From Novosphingobium sp. (GTDB lineage: Bacteria; Pseudomonadota; Alphaproteobacteria; Sphingomonadales; Sphingomonadaceae): a stretch of DNA of 64,000 bases. The translations under genes were made by a program, and so were the position numbers. Each line of letters opens with the position of its first letter. The stretch's first letter is position 1. The stretch lies in contig JAGHZR010000024.1 in the NCBI GenBank assembly GCA_017745295.1, positions 1-64,000 on the forward strand. Direction: 5' to 3'. Below the pieces are notes generated by a model, which was not told the origin of the DNA, ran no database searches, and worked only from the letters and a program-made list of their open reading frames with translations. Below, one piece after another: positions 26,207 through 34,925 of the stretch.

Positions 26207-28666
26207 ATGCGCGCGGCAGGCGCCCTGTTGCTGGCGGCGGGTCTTGCACTCGCCCACCCGGCTGAGGGGCATGCCGCGCAGAGCGATGCCGCATGGGTGC
26301 ACTACGAACCCATGCCCGGCGACTTCGCGCTGGCGGCACGGGGCCGGGTCGCGCAAGTCGTGACCGCGCCCGAGGATCACGACCTCGTCCGCATCGCCGC
26401 CGAGAGCCTGCGTGCGGACCTCTCCTCCGTCACCGGCGTACGGGGCCAGTCCGATACGCAAGTCTGGATCGGCACGCTGGGTCGTAGTCCCGCCATCGAC
26501 CGGCTCGTAGCCACGGGCAAGGTCGATGCGCAAAAGCTGCGCGGCGCCTGGGAGAGCTTCCTGATCCTGCCGGTTGCCAATCCGGCTCCCGGTGTGCGGC
26601 AAGCGCTGGTCATCCTCGGCAGCGACCGGCGCGGCACCGCCTACGGCGCCTACGAACTCTCCCGCGCCATCGGCGTATCGCCATGGCACTGGTGGGCGGA
26701 CGTGCCGCCCGAGCACCACGACACGCTTTATGTCTCCGCCAGAATACAGCGCTTCGGGCCGCCCTCGGTCCAGTATCGCGGCATCTTCCTCAACGACGAG
26801 GACTGGGGCCTCGTCCCCTGGGCGCAAGGCGCGTTTGCCGATGAGCCTGCGCCGGGACCGAAGACCTACACCAAAGTCTTCGACCTCCTGCTGCGGCTGC
26901 GAGCGAACACGCTCTGGCCCGCGATGCACAAGGCCAGCCGCGCCTTCAACGCCGATCCCGCGAATGCCGCGCTGGCGGAGCGCTACGGGATCGTCATGGG
27001 CACCAGCCACGCCGAACCGATGCTGCGCAACAATGTCGGCGAATGGACCGGCAAGGCGGAGAACTTCAACTATCTGACCAACCGCGACGGCATCCGCGAA
27101 TACTGGCGCGAGCGGGTGGCAAGCAACGCCGCCGACGAGACGATATGGACGCTCGGCCTGCGCGGTATCCACGACAGCGGCATGATCGGCCCGAAGACCG
27201 ACGAGGAGCGCCGCAACACGCTGGAGCAGGTTTTCGCCGACCAGCGCGCGATGCTGCGGAAGGCCGGAATTCCGCGCGCACCGCAAGTCTTCACGCCCTA
27301 CAAGGAAGTGCTCGACATCTACCGCGCCGGGCTGAAAGTGCCGAACGACGTGACCCTCCTGTGGACCGACGACAACTTCGGCTATATCCGCCACTTCCCC
27401 GATCCCGCCGAACGCGCGCGCAGCGGCGGAAACGGCGTCTACTACCACCTCTCCTACCTCGGCGCGCCGCTCTCCTATCTCTGGCTTTCGACCACCCCGC
27501 CCGCCCTGATCCGCGAGGAAATGGGCCGCGCCTGGGACAAGGGCGCGCACCGGATGTGGATCGCCAATGTCGGCGACATCAAGCCCGCCGAGCTTGCGAT
27601 CGACTACTTCCTCAGCCTCGCCTGGGATATCGAGGGGACGCGCGGCCAGTCCGCCGAGGCATGGACGCGGCAATGGGCCGAGCAGACCCTCGGCACAGGG
27701 ACAGGCGTAGCGGCTGCGGCGATCCTTGGCGACTACTACCGCCTCAACTTCACCCGCCGCCCCGAACATCTCCAGTGGTATCTGCCGGGCGAGAAACCCC
27801 ATGCCAGCCCGCTCTCCATTGCCGAGGCCGACGAGCGCCTGGCCGGATTTGCCGCGATGGAACGGCGCCTCGCCGCGTTGCGCCCGCTGGTTCCGGCTAA
27901 CCGTCAGGACAGTTTCTTCGAACTGCTGGACTATCCGGTTTCTGCTTCGGCCGCCGCCAACCGGCGCTTCTTCGCCGCCGAGGCCCACGACGCTTTGCGC
28001 GACCGCGATCCGGCGGAAAGCTGGCGCCGCGCCCGCATCGCCGCCGACGCGGACGGCATGCTGACCGCGCTGACCCATCGCTACAACCGCGAGGTCGCGG
28101 GCGGCAAATGGCGCGGAATCATGGCGGTGGAACCGGCGGACGGCCAGTGGCGCAGCTTCCGCCAGAGCCTGCCGGTCGTGCCTGCTTTAGCATCGATCCC
28201 GGATGTGGCGCCTGCCACCGCCGCGCCCACAGCCGCCACCGCTGCGCCGCTCCTGCGCCCCGACCAGTTCCTGCCCGCAAGGGGCTGGCGACGCATCGAG
28301 GGCCTTGGCCGCAGCGGCGCGCTGCTCGGCGCCGGTGCGCCTTCCGCTCCCGCGCGGGCAGCGATCACCTTGCCCGCCGGAAACTGGCAGGCGGTGATCG
28401 ACCTGCTGCCGCTCTATTCTGCCGAAACCGATGGCACTCTGCGCCTGACGGTCCGCATCGACGGCAAGGCCGAGGTGCTGGAACTGCCCCGCCGCACCGG
28501 CGACCGCGACTGGGCCATGGCGGTGCTGGACAACCGCATTACCCGCCCCCTGAACAGCATGCTCGGCGCAGGCCGACACGAGATCACGCTCGAAGCCGGC
28601 GATCCCGCGGTGATGATCGAGGCGATCCGCTTCATACCTGCTGACAAGCCAATTACTCCGACTTAA
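26207..28666 (+). CDS. Xylan alpha-1,2-glucuronidase-type hydrolase, GH115
   Basis: 819 aa from an ATG 2 bases after the GH105 stop, so coupled translation is likely. A signal peptide (about 1-26, EGHA-AQ) precedes the GH115 body: QVWIGTLG, GTAYGAYELSRAIGVSPWHWWADVP, YRGIFLNDEDWGL, LRLRANTLWPAMHKAS, GTSHAEPMLRNN and LLWTDDNFGYIRHFP are all characteristic. A GH115 C-terminal domain covers about 660-819. The family removes (4-O-methyl-)glucuronic acid from polymeric xylan, with some members linked to other glucuronic-acid-bearing plant glycans. Its place between GH105 and a GPH symporter suggests a glucuronidated pectin or arabinogalactan substrate here (inference). Confidence 0.9.
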   Translation: MRAAGALLLAAGLALAHPAEGHAAQSDAAWVHYEPMPGDFALAARGRVAQVVTAPEDHDLVRIAAESLRADLSSVTGVRGQSDTQVWIGTLGRSPAIDRLVATGKVDAQKLRGAWESFLILPVANPAPGVRQALVILGSDRRGTAYGAYELSRAIGVSPWHWWADVPPEHHDTLYVSARIQRFGPPSVQYRGIFLNDEDWGLVPWAQGAFADEPAPGPKTYTKVFDLLLRLRANTLWPAMHKASRAFNADPANAALAERYGIVMGTSHAEPMLRNNVGEWTGKAENFNYLTNRDGIREYWRERVASNAADETIWTLGLRGIHDSGMIGPKTDEERRNTLEQVFADQRAMLRKAGIPRAPQVFTPYKEVLDIYRAGLKVPNDVTLLWTDDNFGYIRHFPDPAERARSGGNGVYYHLSYLGAPLSYLWLSTTPPALIREEMGRAWDKGAHRMWIANVGDIKPAELAIDYFLSLAWDIEGTRGQSAEAWTRQWAEQTLGTGTGVAAAAILGDYYRLNFTRRPEHLQWYLPGEKPHASPLSIAEADERLAGFAAMERRLAALRPLVPANRQDSFFELLDYPVSASAAANRRFFAAEAHDALRDRDPAESWRRARIAADADGMLTALTHRYNREVAGGKWRGIMAVEPADGQWRSFRQSLPVVPALASIPDVAPATAAPTAATAAPLLRPDQFLPARGWRRIEGLGRSGALLGAGAPSAPARAAITLPAGNWQAVIDLLPLYSAETDGTLRLTVRIDGKAEVLELPRRTGDRDWAMAVLDNRITRPLNSMLGAGRHEITLEAGDPAVMIEAIRFIPADKPITPT

Positions 28667-28720
28667 TAATCGTAGCCAACCGGGTCGCCCCAGCAGGCAG
28701 GCCCGGCAAAGAACAAGACG

Positions 28721-30310
28721 GTGAAGGATCCTGTAGTGCCCCAAAGCCAGAAGACGGCCGCGCGTCCCGTGCGCCTGCGAAACTACCTCGCTTACGGCTC
28801 CAACGACGTGCTTGGGGCCGGATCGATGGCGGTCATCTCGGGCTGGGTGCTGATCTTCTATACGCAGTTCTGCGGGCTTTCCGCCGGTCAGGCCGCCACG
28901 ATCTTCGCCGTGGCCCGCGTGCTCGATGCCTTCGCCTCGCCGATGATCGGCTATATTTCCGACCACTTCGGCACGACCGCGCTGGGCCGCCGGTTCGGAC
29001 GGCGGCGCTTCTTCATCCTCGCGGCGATCCCCCTGCTGCCCAGCTTCGGCCTCATGTGGCTGCCGGGGCAGACATTCTGGTACTACCTCGTCAGCTACGT
29101 GCTGTTCGAGCTGATCTACGCGATGGAGATCATCCCGTTCGAGACGCTCGCCGCCGAGATGTCGAGCGACTACAGCACCAAGGCCAAGTTCGCAGGCTGG
29201 CGCATCCTGTTCGGGCAGGCCTCCGCGATTCTGGCGGGCTTCCTGCCGCTCTGGCTGATCGAGGCGCTGGGCCGCGACAGCGCCGATACCTTCTTCTACA
29301 TGGGCCTGATCTTCGCCGCCCTGTTCATGGTGACGGCGGCCATGCTCTACCTGTTCAGCTGGGAGCGCCACAGCCCCGGCGGCATTCCTCTCCCGCCCGA
29401 ACAGCGCCACTCGGCGGGACCGCTGGAAGCGCTGAAGGCGCTCTACCGCAACTTGTTCTCGACGATGCGCATCCGCGCCTTCCGGCTGCATCTGGGCATG
29501 TATCTCGGCGGCTACATTAGCCAGGACGTGTTCAACGCCGCCTTCACCTTCTTCGTGATCTTCGCGCTGGCTGGGACGACCGCAGTCGCCTCGGGCCTGC
29601 TCGGGACGATGTACATCGTCCAGTTCCTGGCGGTCATCATCGCCATCAACATGGCCCTGCGCGCCTCGCCCAGCCGCGCCTACCAGATCGCTGCCGCCAG
29701 TTTCGCGGCGGGCGCGCTCACCCTTATCGGCCTCTGGGCACTCGGCATCACCGCCGCCAGCCATATGATCTGGCTGCCGATCGTACTGGCGGGCCTCGGA
29801 CGCGGCGCGCTCAACTACATCCCCTGGGCGACCTACAACTACATGGCCGACGTCGACGAGATCGTCACTGGCAGCCGCCGCGAGGGCAGCTTCGCCGGAG
29901 TCATGACTTTCGTGCGCAAGGCCACCCAAGCCGCTGCGGTGGCGGGCGTGGGCTTCGTCATGCAGGCGGGCGGCTTCGTTTCCGGCGCGGCGCAGCAGTC
30001 GGACGGGGCAATCCGCACCATCGCCCTGCTGCTGGGCATCGGCACCGTGGGCATGCTGGTGTTCGGCGTGATCGTCTCGCTGCGCTTCCGCCTCTCGCCC
30101 GCGACCCACGCCGTGCTGATGCGCGAGATCGAGCACTTGCGCTCGGGCGCCCGCACCCCGACAAGCGCCGAGGCGCAGGCCGTGGTGGAAGACCTCTCCG
30201 GCTGGCGCTACGACCAGCTCTGGGGCCGCAATCCGATCGCCGAACAGGAAGCCGCGAACGGCGATGCCGGATTGCCCCGCAATCCCTCATCGGTGGGGCG
30301 CAGCGGTTAA
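28721..30310 (+). CDS. GPH-family sugar:cation symporter (MFS)
   Basis: 529 aa with about 12 transmembrane segments and a hydrophilic C-terminal tail (about 460-529). RLRNYLAYGSNDVLGAGSM at the start and the AFASPMIGYISDHF and GRRFGRRRFF segments fit the glycoside-pentoside-hexuronide:cation family. It probably brings uronate- or rhamnose-containing oligosaccharides to the cytoplasmic GH105 enzyme. The start is a GTG at 28721 with only a weak ribosome-binding site, so the exact N-terminus is uncertain. It ends 24 bases before the stop of the convergent MHS transporter gene. Confidence 0.87.
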   Translation: MKDPVVPQSQKTAARPVRLRNYLAYGSNDVLGAGSMAVISGWVLIFYTQFCGLSAGQAATIFAVARVLDAFASPMIGYISDHFGTTALGRRFGRRRFFILAAIPLLPSFGLMWLPGQTFWYYLVSYVLFELIYAMEIIPFETLAAEMSSDYSTKAKFAGWRILFGQASAILAGFLPLWLIEALGRDSADTFFYMGLIFAALFMVTAAMLYLFSWERHSPGGIPLPPEQRHSAGPLEALKALYRNLFSTMRIRAFRLHLGMYLGGYISQDVFNAAFTFFVIFALAGTTAVASGLLGTMYIVQFLAVIIAINMALRASPSRAYQIAAASFAAGALTLIGLWALGITAASHMIWLPIVLAGLGRGALNYIPWATYNYMADVDEIVTGSRREGSFAGVMTFVRKATQAAAVAGVGFVMQAGGFVSGAAQQSDGAIRTIALLLGIGTVGMLVFGVIVSLRFRLSPATHAVLMREIEHLRSGARTPTSAEAQAVVEDLSGWRYDQLWGRNPIAEQEAANGDAGLPRNPSSVGRSG

Positions 30311-30334
30311 TTGGGGCTGGGTCTCGTATGATTG

Positions 30335-31654
30335 CTAGACGAACCGCGCCTCGGTATCCTTGCGGATCGACAGCAGGCCGACGAGGCTGAGCACCGCTGC
30401 CACCGAGATATAGGCGCCGACATAGAGCACCCCGCCTTCGTCCGCGAGGGTCTGGGCAATTGCCGGGGCAAAGCCGCCACCGAAGATCCCGCCGACGTTG
30501 AAGGCGATGGACGAGCCGGTATAGCGAACCCGCGCATCGAACAGTTGCGGCAATAGCGCGGCGATCGGGCCGTAGACGAAGCCCATCGTAAACAGGCCCA
30601 GGCACAGGAAGGCGGCGATGATCCCAAGCGAACCCGCCGCGAACATCGGCCCCATCAGCAGCCCGACAACGACGGCGCCCACGCAGCCTGCGATCAGCAC
30701 CGCGCGCGAAGACCAGCGATCGGACGCATAGCCGGCGATGACGATGCCCAGCGCCATGAACAGGATCGCAAAAAGCTGCACGCCGAGGAAGCTCTGGCGG
30801 TCGTAGCCGAGAGTCTGGGTGCCGTAGCCGAGCGCAAACGTGGTGGTGAGGTAGTAGATCGCAAAGCAGGCGATCACCGCAAAAGTGCCCGCCAGCGTCT
30901 GGCGCATGTGGGTGCGGAACAGCTCGACGATCGGGATCGACTTGGGCGGCGCATTGTCCAGCACGGCTTCGAAAGCCGGGGTTTCCTCCAGCTTGAGGCG
31001 AATCCACAGGCCAAGGCCAACCAGCACGGAACTCAGGAGGAAGGGAATGCGCCAGCCCCAGGCCAGGAAGTCCGCATCGCTCAGGGTCACGCTGAAGATC
31101 AGGAACAGCCCGTTGGCGGCCAGGAATCCGACGGGCGCGCCGAGCTGCGGGAACATCCCGAAGCGCGCGCGCCAGCCCGGCGGCGCGTTCTCCACCGCCA
31201 GGAGCGCGGCACCGCCCCACTCGCCGCCGAGACCCAGTCCTTGCGAGAAACGCATGAGGCACAGCAGCAGCGGGGCAAGCCAGCCGATGCTCTCGTAAGT
31301 GGGCAGCAGGCCGATAATGACGGTGGCCCCGCCCATCAGCAGCAGCGAGGCGACCAGTGTGGACTTGCGTCCGACCCGATCGCCGAAATGGCCGAACAGG
31401 GTGGCGCCCACGGGCCGCGCGATGAAGGCGATGGCGAAGCTGGCATAAGCGGCAAGGCGCTGCACCGACGCGGATTCCGCCGGAAAGAACAGCGGCCCGA
31501 ACACCAGCGCCGCCGCGGTCGCATAGATGTAGAAGTCGTAGAACTCGACCGCCGTACCCACGAGACTGGCGGCCAGCACGCGCCTGTTGCTGCGGTAGAC
31601 GTTCACAGGACCAGCCCCGCGCTGCCGCCACGCATTCCTACCGAACTCATCCAT
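30335..31654 (-). CDS. MHS-family MFS transporter (metabolite:H+ symporter)
   Basis: 439 aa, 12 predicted helices. VGTAVEFYDFYIYATAAALVF, FGHFGDRVGRKS and SQGLGLGGEWGGAALLAVENAP are signatures of the MHS branch (ShiA, KgtP, ProP relatives), which carries organic acids with protons. It may take up uronic-acid breakdown products or a dicarboxylate, though the substrate is unknown. No strong Shine-Dalgarno is seen at the ATG at 31654, and a downstream start before NVYRSNRR is possible. Convergent with the GPH gene. Confidence 0.88.
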   Translation of the reverse strand: MDEFGRNAWRQRGAGPVNVYRSNRRVLAASLVGTAVEFYDFYIYATAAALVFGPLFFPAESASVQRLAAYASFAIAFIARPVGATLFGHFGDRVGRKSTLVASLLLMGGATVIIGLLPTYESIGWLAPLLLCLMRFSQGLGLGGEWGGAALLAVENAPPGWRARFGMFPQLGAPVGFLAANGLFLIFSVTLSDADFLAWGWRIPFLLSSVLVGLGLWIRLKLEETPAFEAVLDNAPPKSIPIVELFRTHMRQTLAGTFAVIACFAIYYLTTTFALGYGTQTLGYDRQSFLGVQLFAILFMALGIVIAGYASDRWSSRAVLIAGCVGAVVVGLLMGPMFAAGSLGIIAAFLCLGLFTMGFVYGPIAALLPQLFDARVRYTGSSIAFNVGGIFGGGFAPAIAQTLADEGGVLYVGAYISVAAVLSLVGLLSIRKDTEARFV

Positions 31655-32027
31655 TCAACCAAGATTCTGGCCCCTTGAGAACCGCTCACGCTCAAGCCGC
31701 CCGCCTTAGATCAACCTAGCGAAGTTTAAAGGCCAAATTCACGCAATAAAATTACAAACTGAATATCGGTCCGGAGTTTCGGTCGCCGCGAGTGGGCAGG
31801 TTTCACCGGCTTGAAAAAGCCTGAGCCGAAATCCGCGCAAGGATCACGGGAAAGCGGCACGTTCGACGAAGCCGATATAGAATGAAGGGAACGATGTCTC
31901 TGTTGTCTGGCACCGGGCAGACCGCTTTGCTATTAGAGACAAAAGGCCGCCGAACCCATATCCGGCCGTATGAAGCGTGAAGCTTTATACGAACACAGAT
32001 ATGGGAATGGGCTGAAACCTAGGCCTT
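31655..32027. other. Intergenic region upstream of the MHS gene
   Basis: About 370 bases containing an AT-rich stretch (31730-31770, CAATAAAATTACAAACTG) likely to hold the promoter of the leftward MHS transporter. No further gene was recognised. Confidence 0.5.
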
Positions 32028-32047
32028 GAAAGCACAGAAACCTGTGC
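32027..32047 (-). terminator. Terminator-like hairpin after tRNA-Ser
   Basis: GCACAG (32032-32037) and CTGTGC (32042-32047) pair around a 4-nt loop, 5 bases past the tRNA 3' end on the minus strand, with TTTCA following. Confidence 0.55.
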
Positions 32048-32052
32048 AGCCA

Positions 32053-32144
32053 TGGCGGAGACGGAGGGATTCGAACCCTCGGTACCCCCTTAAGAGTACG
32101 ACGGTTTAGCAAACCGCTGGTTTCAGCCACTCACCCACGTCTCC
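32053..32144 (-). tRNA. tRNA-Ser (anticodon GCT)
   Basis: On the minus strand the 7-bp acceptor stem GGAGACG/CGTCTCC, discriminator G and an encoded CCA (32055-32053) are present. The T arm reads GAGGGTTCGAATCCCTC and the anticodon loop TTGCTAA gives anticodon GCT. The long variable arm is typical of serine tRNA, and the whole gene is 92 bases including CCA. It reads AGC/AGU codons. Confidence 0.97.
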
Positions 32145-32526
32145 GGCTGCGGCCTAGGCCCGTGCACCTACGGTTTCCGACATTTCTTGTCAACGCAGTA
32201 CGCGCGAAAATCGCGGAACCCGCAGAGAACCGGGGTACAGCGCACGGCACGGCCTGTCCGCAGAGGATTCGCGCCCCACTTTTCCACAGCAAACGTCCGA
32301 ATCATCATGAGAAATGCAGGAGCGCATCCCTGGCCCGAGCGCGGGGCGAAGATTTTGCATGCAGGAAACGCCGTGCTAACCGTCTGAGAAAGCGCAGCCT
32401 TCATGGTGGAGTTGTTCGATGAACGCAGTGAAGCGGCTGGTTGTGGGCTCGTCCGTCCTGCCCAAGATCAGCGGGGAGCGGAAAGCGGCGCATGACCATC
32501 CTTGTGCACAGGACCGGAGACCTCCG
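32145..32526. other. Intergenic region between tRNA-Ser and the exported-protein gene
   Basis: About 380 bases holding the tRNA promoter side and the leader of the gene at 32527. Short open frames exist here but none has a ribosome-binding site plus plausible composition. An in-frame ATG at 32419 would extend the next gene but gives no signal peptide at the N-terminus. Confidence 0.5.
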
Positions 32527-33468
32527 ATGAAGCCATGGGTAGCCGCTCCAGCCCTCGCTTTCTCCACCTGCCTCGCGGCATGCCTGTCCTTCCCCGCCGA
32601 AGCGCGCTCCTCGCGGTGGTGGTACGTCGCGCAAGGCGCCGACAAGGTGCTGTTCGTGGATGTGGAATCGATCCAGCGAGACGGCGATACCGTTCGCTAC
32701 GAGGCCAGCCAGGTCCTGCGCGAAGAGGGAAACCCCACCGCCTCGATCCGCGCCTACATGCGCACCGACTGCCATGCGCGAACCGAAAACTGGGACATGG
32801 TCATGCGCTATGGCCCGCACGACGAACGGCTTGACGCGGCCGCGCTGGCCTATGACACGCCCGAACCGGTCGGCTCCGGTACGCTTGGCGAAGCCCAGCT
32901 GGAGTTCGTCTGCGCCTCCGATCCCGGCGCGACCGGCGGCTTTCCGATCGCCATCGATGAAGTCGCCTTCGCCGAAGCGCTGATCGCCGATACCGATGCT
33001 TCGGAAAGCCCCCGCGCCGTCCACGAGAGGATGCGCGCCGATCCCAAAGTACCGGTCATCCGTTCGACCGCCCCCGCACCCGAGACCTTCGGCACTCCGC
33101 AAAGCACGGCAGCAGGCGATGCCGTCGTGCCGCCACGCGACTATGCCAAGGGCACCCAAGTCCCCGAGGCCGATGACTACGACGCCGACGAAAGCGGAAC
33201 CATCTACGATATCGCCTATATCGGCATCGCGGACGGCGAGATGGTGTTCCAACGGCGCGGCTACGGCATCGGCGATCTTGCCCGCGCCAGCAGCGCCCAG
33301 GAAATGCGGTTCCCGCTGGCGCAGAAGGATGTTCGCATCCTGGATATCGGGATAGACGTCATCAAGGCCACGCCGCAGGCCCTGCGCTTCCGCGCGAGCC
33401 GCATTTCCCGCGACGAGGACGGCGAGGCGGGATTCCCCTGCCTCGATCCGGCATGTACCGCCCGATGA
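32527..33468 (+). CDS. Exported protein of unknown function
   Basis: 313 aa. A signal peptide (MKPWVAAPALAFSTCLAACLSFPAEA-RS) begins at the ATG at 32527, which has GGAG (32516-32519) upstream. The first half (WWYVAQGADKVLFVDVESI...VRYEASQVL) resembles short surface-antigen-like beta domains that sphingomonad genomes carry as hypothetical proteins. The second half repeats a similar layout (IYDIAYIGIADGEMVFQRRGYG), so the protein may be two tandem copies of one domain. Its stop overlaps the start of the Sel1-repeat gene (ATGA), so the two are translationally coupled and probably act together in the envelope. Confidence 0.72.
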   Translation: MKPWVAAPALAFSTCLAACLSFPAEARSSRWWYVAQGADKVLFVDVESIQRDGDTVRYEASQVLREEGNPTASIRAYMRTDCHARTENWDMVMRYGPHDERLDAAALAYDTPEPVGSGTLGEAQLEFVCASDPGATGGFPIAIDEVAFAEALIADTDASESPRAVHERMRADPKVPVIRSTAPAPETFGTPQSTAAGDAVVPPRDYAKGTQVPEADDYDADESGTIYDIAYIGIADGEMVFQRRGYGIGDLARASSAQEMRFPLAQKDVRILDIGIDVIKATPQALRFRASRISRDEDGEAGFPCLDPACTAR

Positions 33469-34454
33469 AAGACACATTCCGGCACGCCGTCCTCGCACTC
33501 GCGGCGCCGTGGCTGATCGGCGCGGCGCCTGCCGAAGCGCCGGGCGGACATGTGGCCGAGATCGACGAAAAGGTTGATCTCGTCGGCGATCTCACGGCGC
33601 AATGTGCGCAGGACGATGCCGATGCCTGTTTTCGGCTCGGCACCCTCCATGCCGAAGGGGACGGCGTCCCGCAGGACCAGACCCGCGCGGCGCCGTTCTT
33701 CGCGAAGGGATGCCATCTCGGCAACGTGGAGGGCTGTACGATGGCCGGTCTCGCTTATGGCAGCGGGCAAGGCGTGGAGCGATCCCCCCAACACGCCGCA
33801 TCGTACTATGCCCTCGCCTGCACCGGCGGCGAACCGACGGGCTGTTCGAACCTGGGACTTGCCTATGTAAACGGCGACGGCGTCGATCGGGACGAAGCTT
33901 ATGCGACCACCCTGTTCACCCAGTCCTGCGATGCGGGCGGCAGGGCCGGTTGCGCCAATCTCGGCGCATCCTATTCGCTGGGCAAGGGCGTGCCGCGCGA
34001 CCAGCGCCGGGCGGCCGAGCTGTTCAGGCAGGCCTGCGACCGGGACGATCAGCACGCCTGCTACAATCTCGGCGTGCTCTACCGTGACGGTCTCGGGATC
34101 CGGCGAGACTATCGCCGCGCCGTCGCACTGTTCGAACAGGCCTGCGACGTAGAGGACTCCAGTGCCTGCGGCAATCTGGCGATGATGGTTGACGATGGGC
34201 GCGGCACCCGCAAGGACCGCCAGCGGTCGCTGGGCCTGTTCGAGAAAGCCTGCGCGCTTGGCGAGGCCGAAAGCTGCTTCACCCTCGGCAGGGCCTACCA
34301 GACCGGAAACGGCCGCGAGCGTGACGATCGTCGCGCCGCCGCGCTGCTCGAACAAACCCTGGAACTGGCTCCCGATACGCCCTCCGCAGAGAGTGCCCGC
34401 AAGGCGCTCGCCATCGCCCGCGCCGCTGCGGATCAGCCTGAACAAGGCCAGTGA
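33465..34454 (+). CDS. Exported Sel1-repeat (SLR) protein
   Basis: 329 aa. A signal peptide (MKDTFRHAVLALAAPWLIGAAPA-EA) precedes about seven 36-residue Sel1-like repeats between residues 45 and 300, recognisable by ACFRLGTLHAEGDGVPQD, GCSNLGLAYVNGDGVDRD, ACYNLGVLYRDGLGIRRD and similar lines. Each repeat carries a Cys pair, as in the Helicobacter cysteine-rich (Hcp) type, so disulfide-linked helices in the periplasm are expected. SLR proteins serve as protein-binding scaffolds. The ATG at 33465 overlaps the stop of the upstream exported protein, a likely binding partner. Confidence 0.85.
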   Translation: MKDTFRHAVLALAAPWLIGAAPAEAPGGHVAEIDEKVDLVGDLTAQCAQDDADACFRLGTLHAEGDGVPQDQTRAAPFFAKGCHLGNVEGCTMAGLAYGSGQGVERSPQHAASYYALACTGGEPTGCSNLGLAYVNGDGVDRDEAYATTLFTQSCDAGGRAGCANLGASYSLGKGVPRDQRRAAELFRQACDRDDQHACYNLGVLYRDGLGIRRDYRRAVALFEQACDVEDSSACGNLAMMVDDGRGTRKDRQRSLGLFEKACALGEAESCFTLGRAYQTGNGRERDDRRAAALLEQTLELAPDTPSAESARKALAIARAAADQPEQGQ

Positions 34455-34641
34455 TCGCCGGGCGAACCGTCTCGTGAGGAAAGGATGGGCAACGGCTCCT
34501 CGGTGGCAGTCGGGAAGACTGAGCCGTCGCCCTTCGGCCCCTTTAGCGATCCGTTCTCTACAGAGCCATAGCGGCGACAATTGTTTACATTTGCATTCGG
34601 CCGTCAACGGTAGAACGAGATCTGCGCGCGCAGAAGAAAAT

Positions 34642-34676
34642 GGCCTCGCTCCGGGGAGGAATGATAGAGCGAGGCC
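34642..34676 (-). terminator. Terminator-like perfect inverted repeat in a gene-free region
   Basis: GGCCTCGCTC and GAGCGAGGCC pair perfectly with a 15-nt loop; on the minus strand ATTTTCTTC follows. No annotated leftward gene ends here, so it may terminate an unannotated RNA. Confidence 0.5.
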
Positions 34677-34832
34677 GGAGGTGGCGTCCGGATCGAATCC
34701 GGATCACTTCGCACCTCGATCGCCAAACATGGGGTGTTCGTGCTGGCGCGGGGGTAGTGCAGCGGCGCGATCGAAGTGACCGCAGCGGGTCTCTGCGGCC
34801 TGCACAGCATAAGCGAAAACCCGCAGGAACGA

Positions 34833-34848
34833 TGTAAAGCAGTGTAAA
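34833..34848 (+). promoter_or_regulatory. TGTAAA-N4-TGTAAA direct repeat upstream of the lipoprotein gene
   Basis: Two TGTAAA hexamers start 10 bases apart, 77 bases before the ATG at 34926. The same arrangement in the same relative orientation lies upstream of the response-regulator operon at 39722-39737. A 10-bp tandem spacing is typical of OmpR/PhoB-family binding sites. Confidence 0.5.
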
Positions 34849-34925
34849 TTCGCGAGCGAGGCAGTTGCCTCTCCGCCGCGCGCTTTCCTACGAGAACATT
34901 CATCCCTCGCAGGCTTGAATCGGAA

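Larger units (their letters stand above)
34455..34925. other. Long intergenic region with hairpin and regulator-like repeats
   Basis: 470 bases without a convincing ORF. It contains a perfect 10-bp inverted repeat (34642-34651 and 34667-34676), which on the minus strand is followed by ATTTTCTTC like a terminator. A second hairpin is CCGCAG/CTGCGG near 34780-34800, and direct repeats for a regulator lie at 34833-34848. A leftward small RNA ending near 34630 is possible. Confidence 0.45.

Noticed and set aside
31933..32130. 65-residue minus-strand frame overlapping tRNA-Ser
   Set aside because: It is made of tRNA sequence and flanks, with no start signal.
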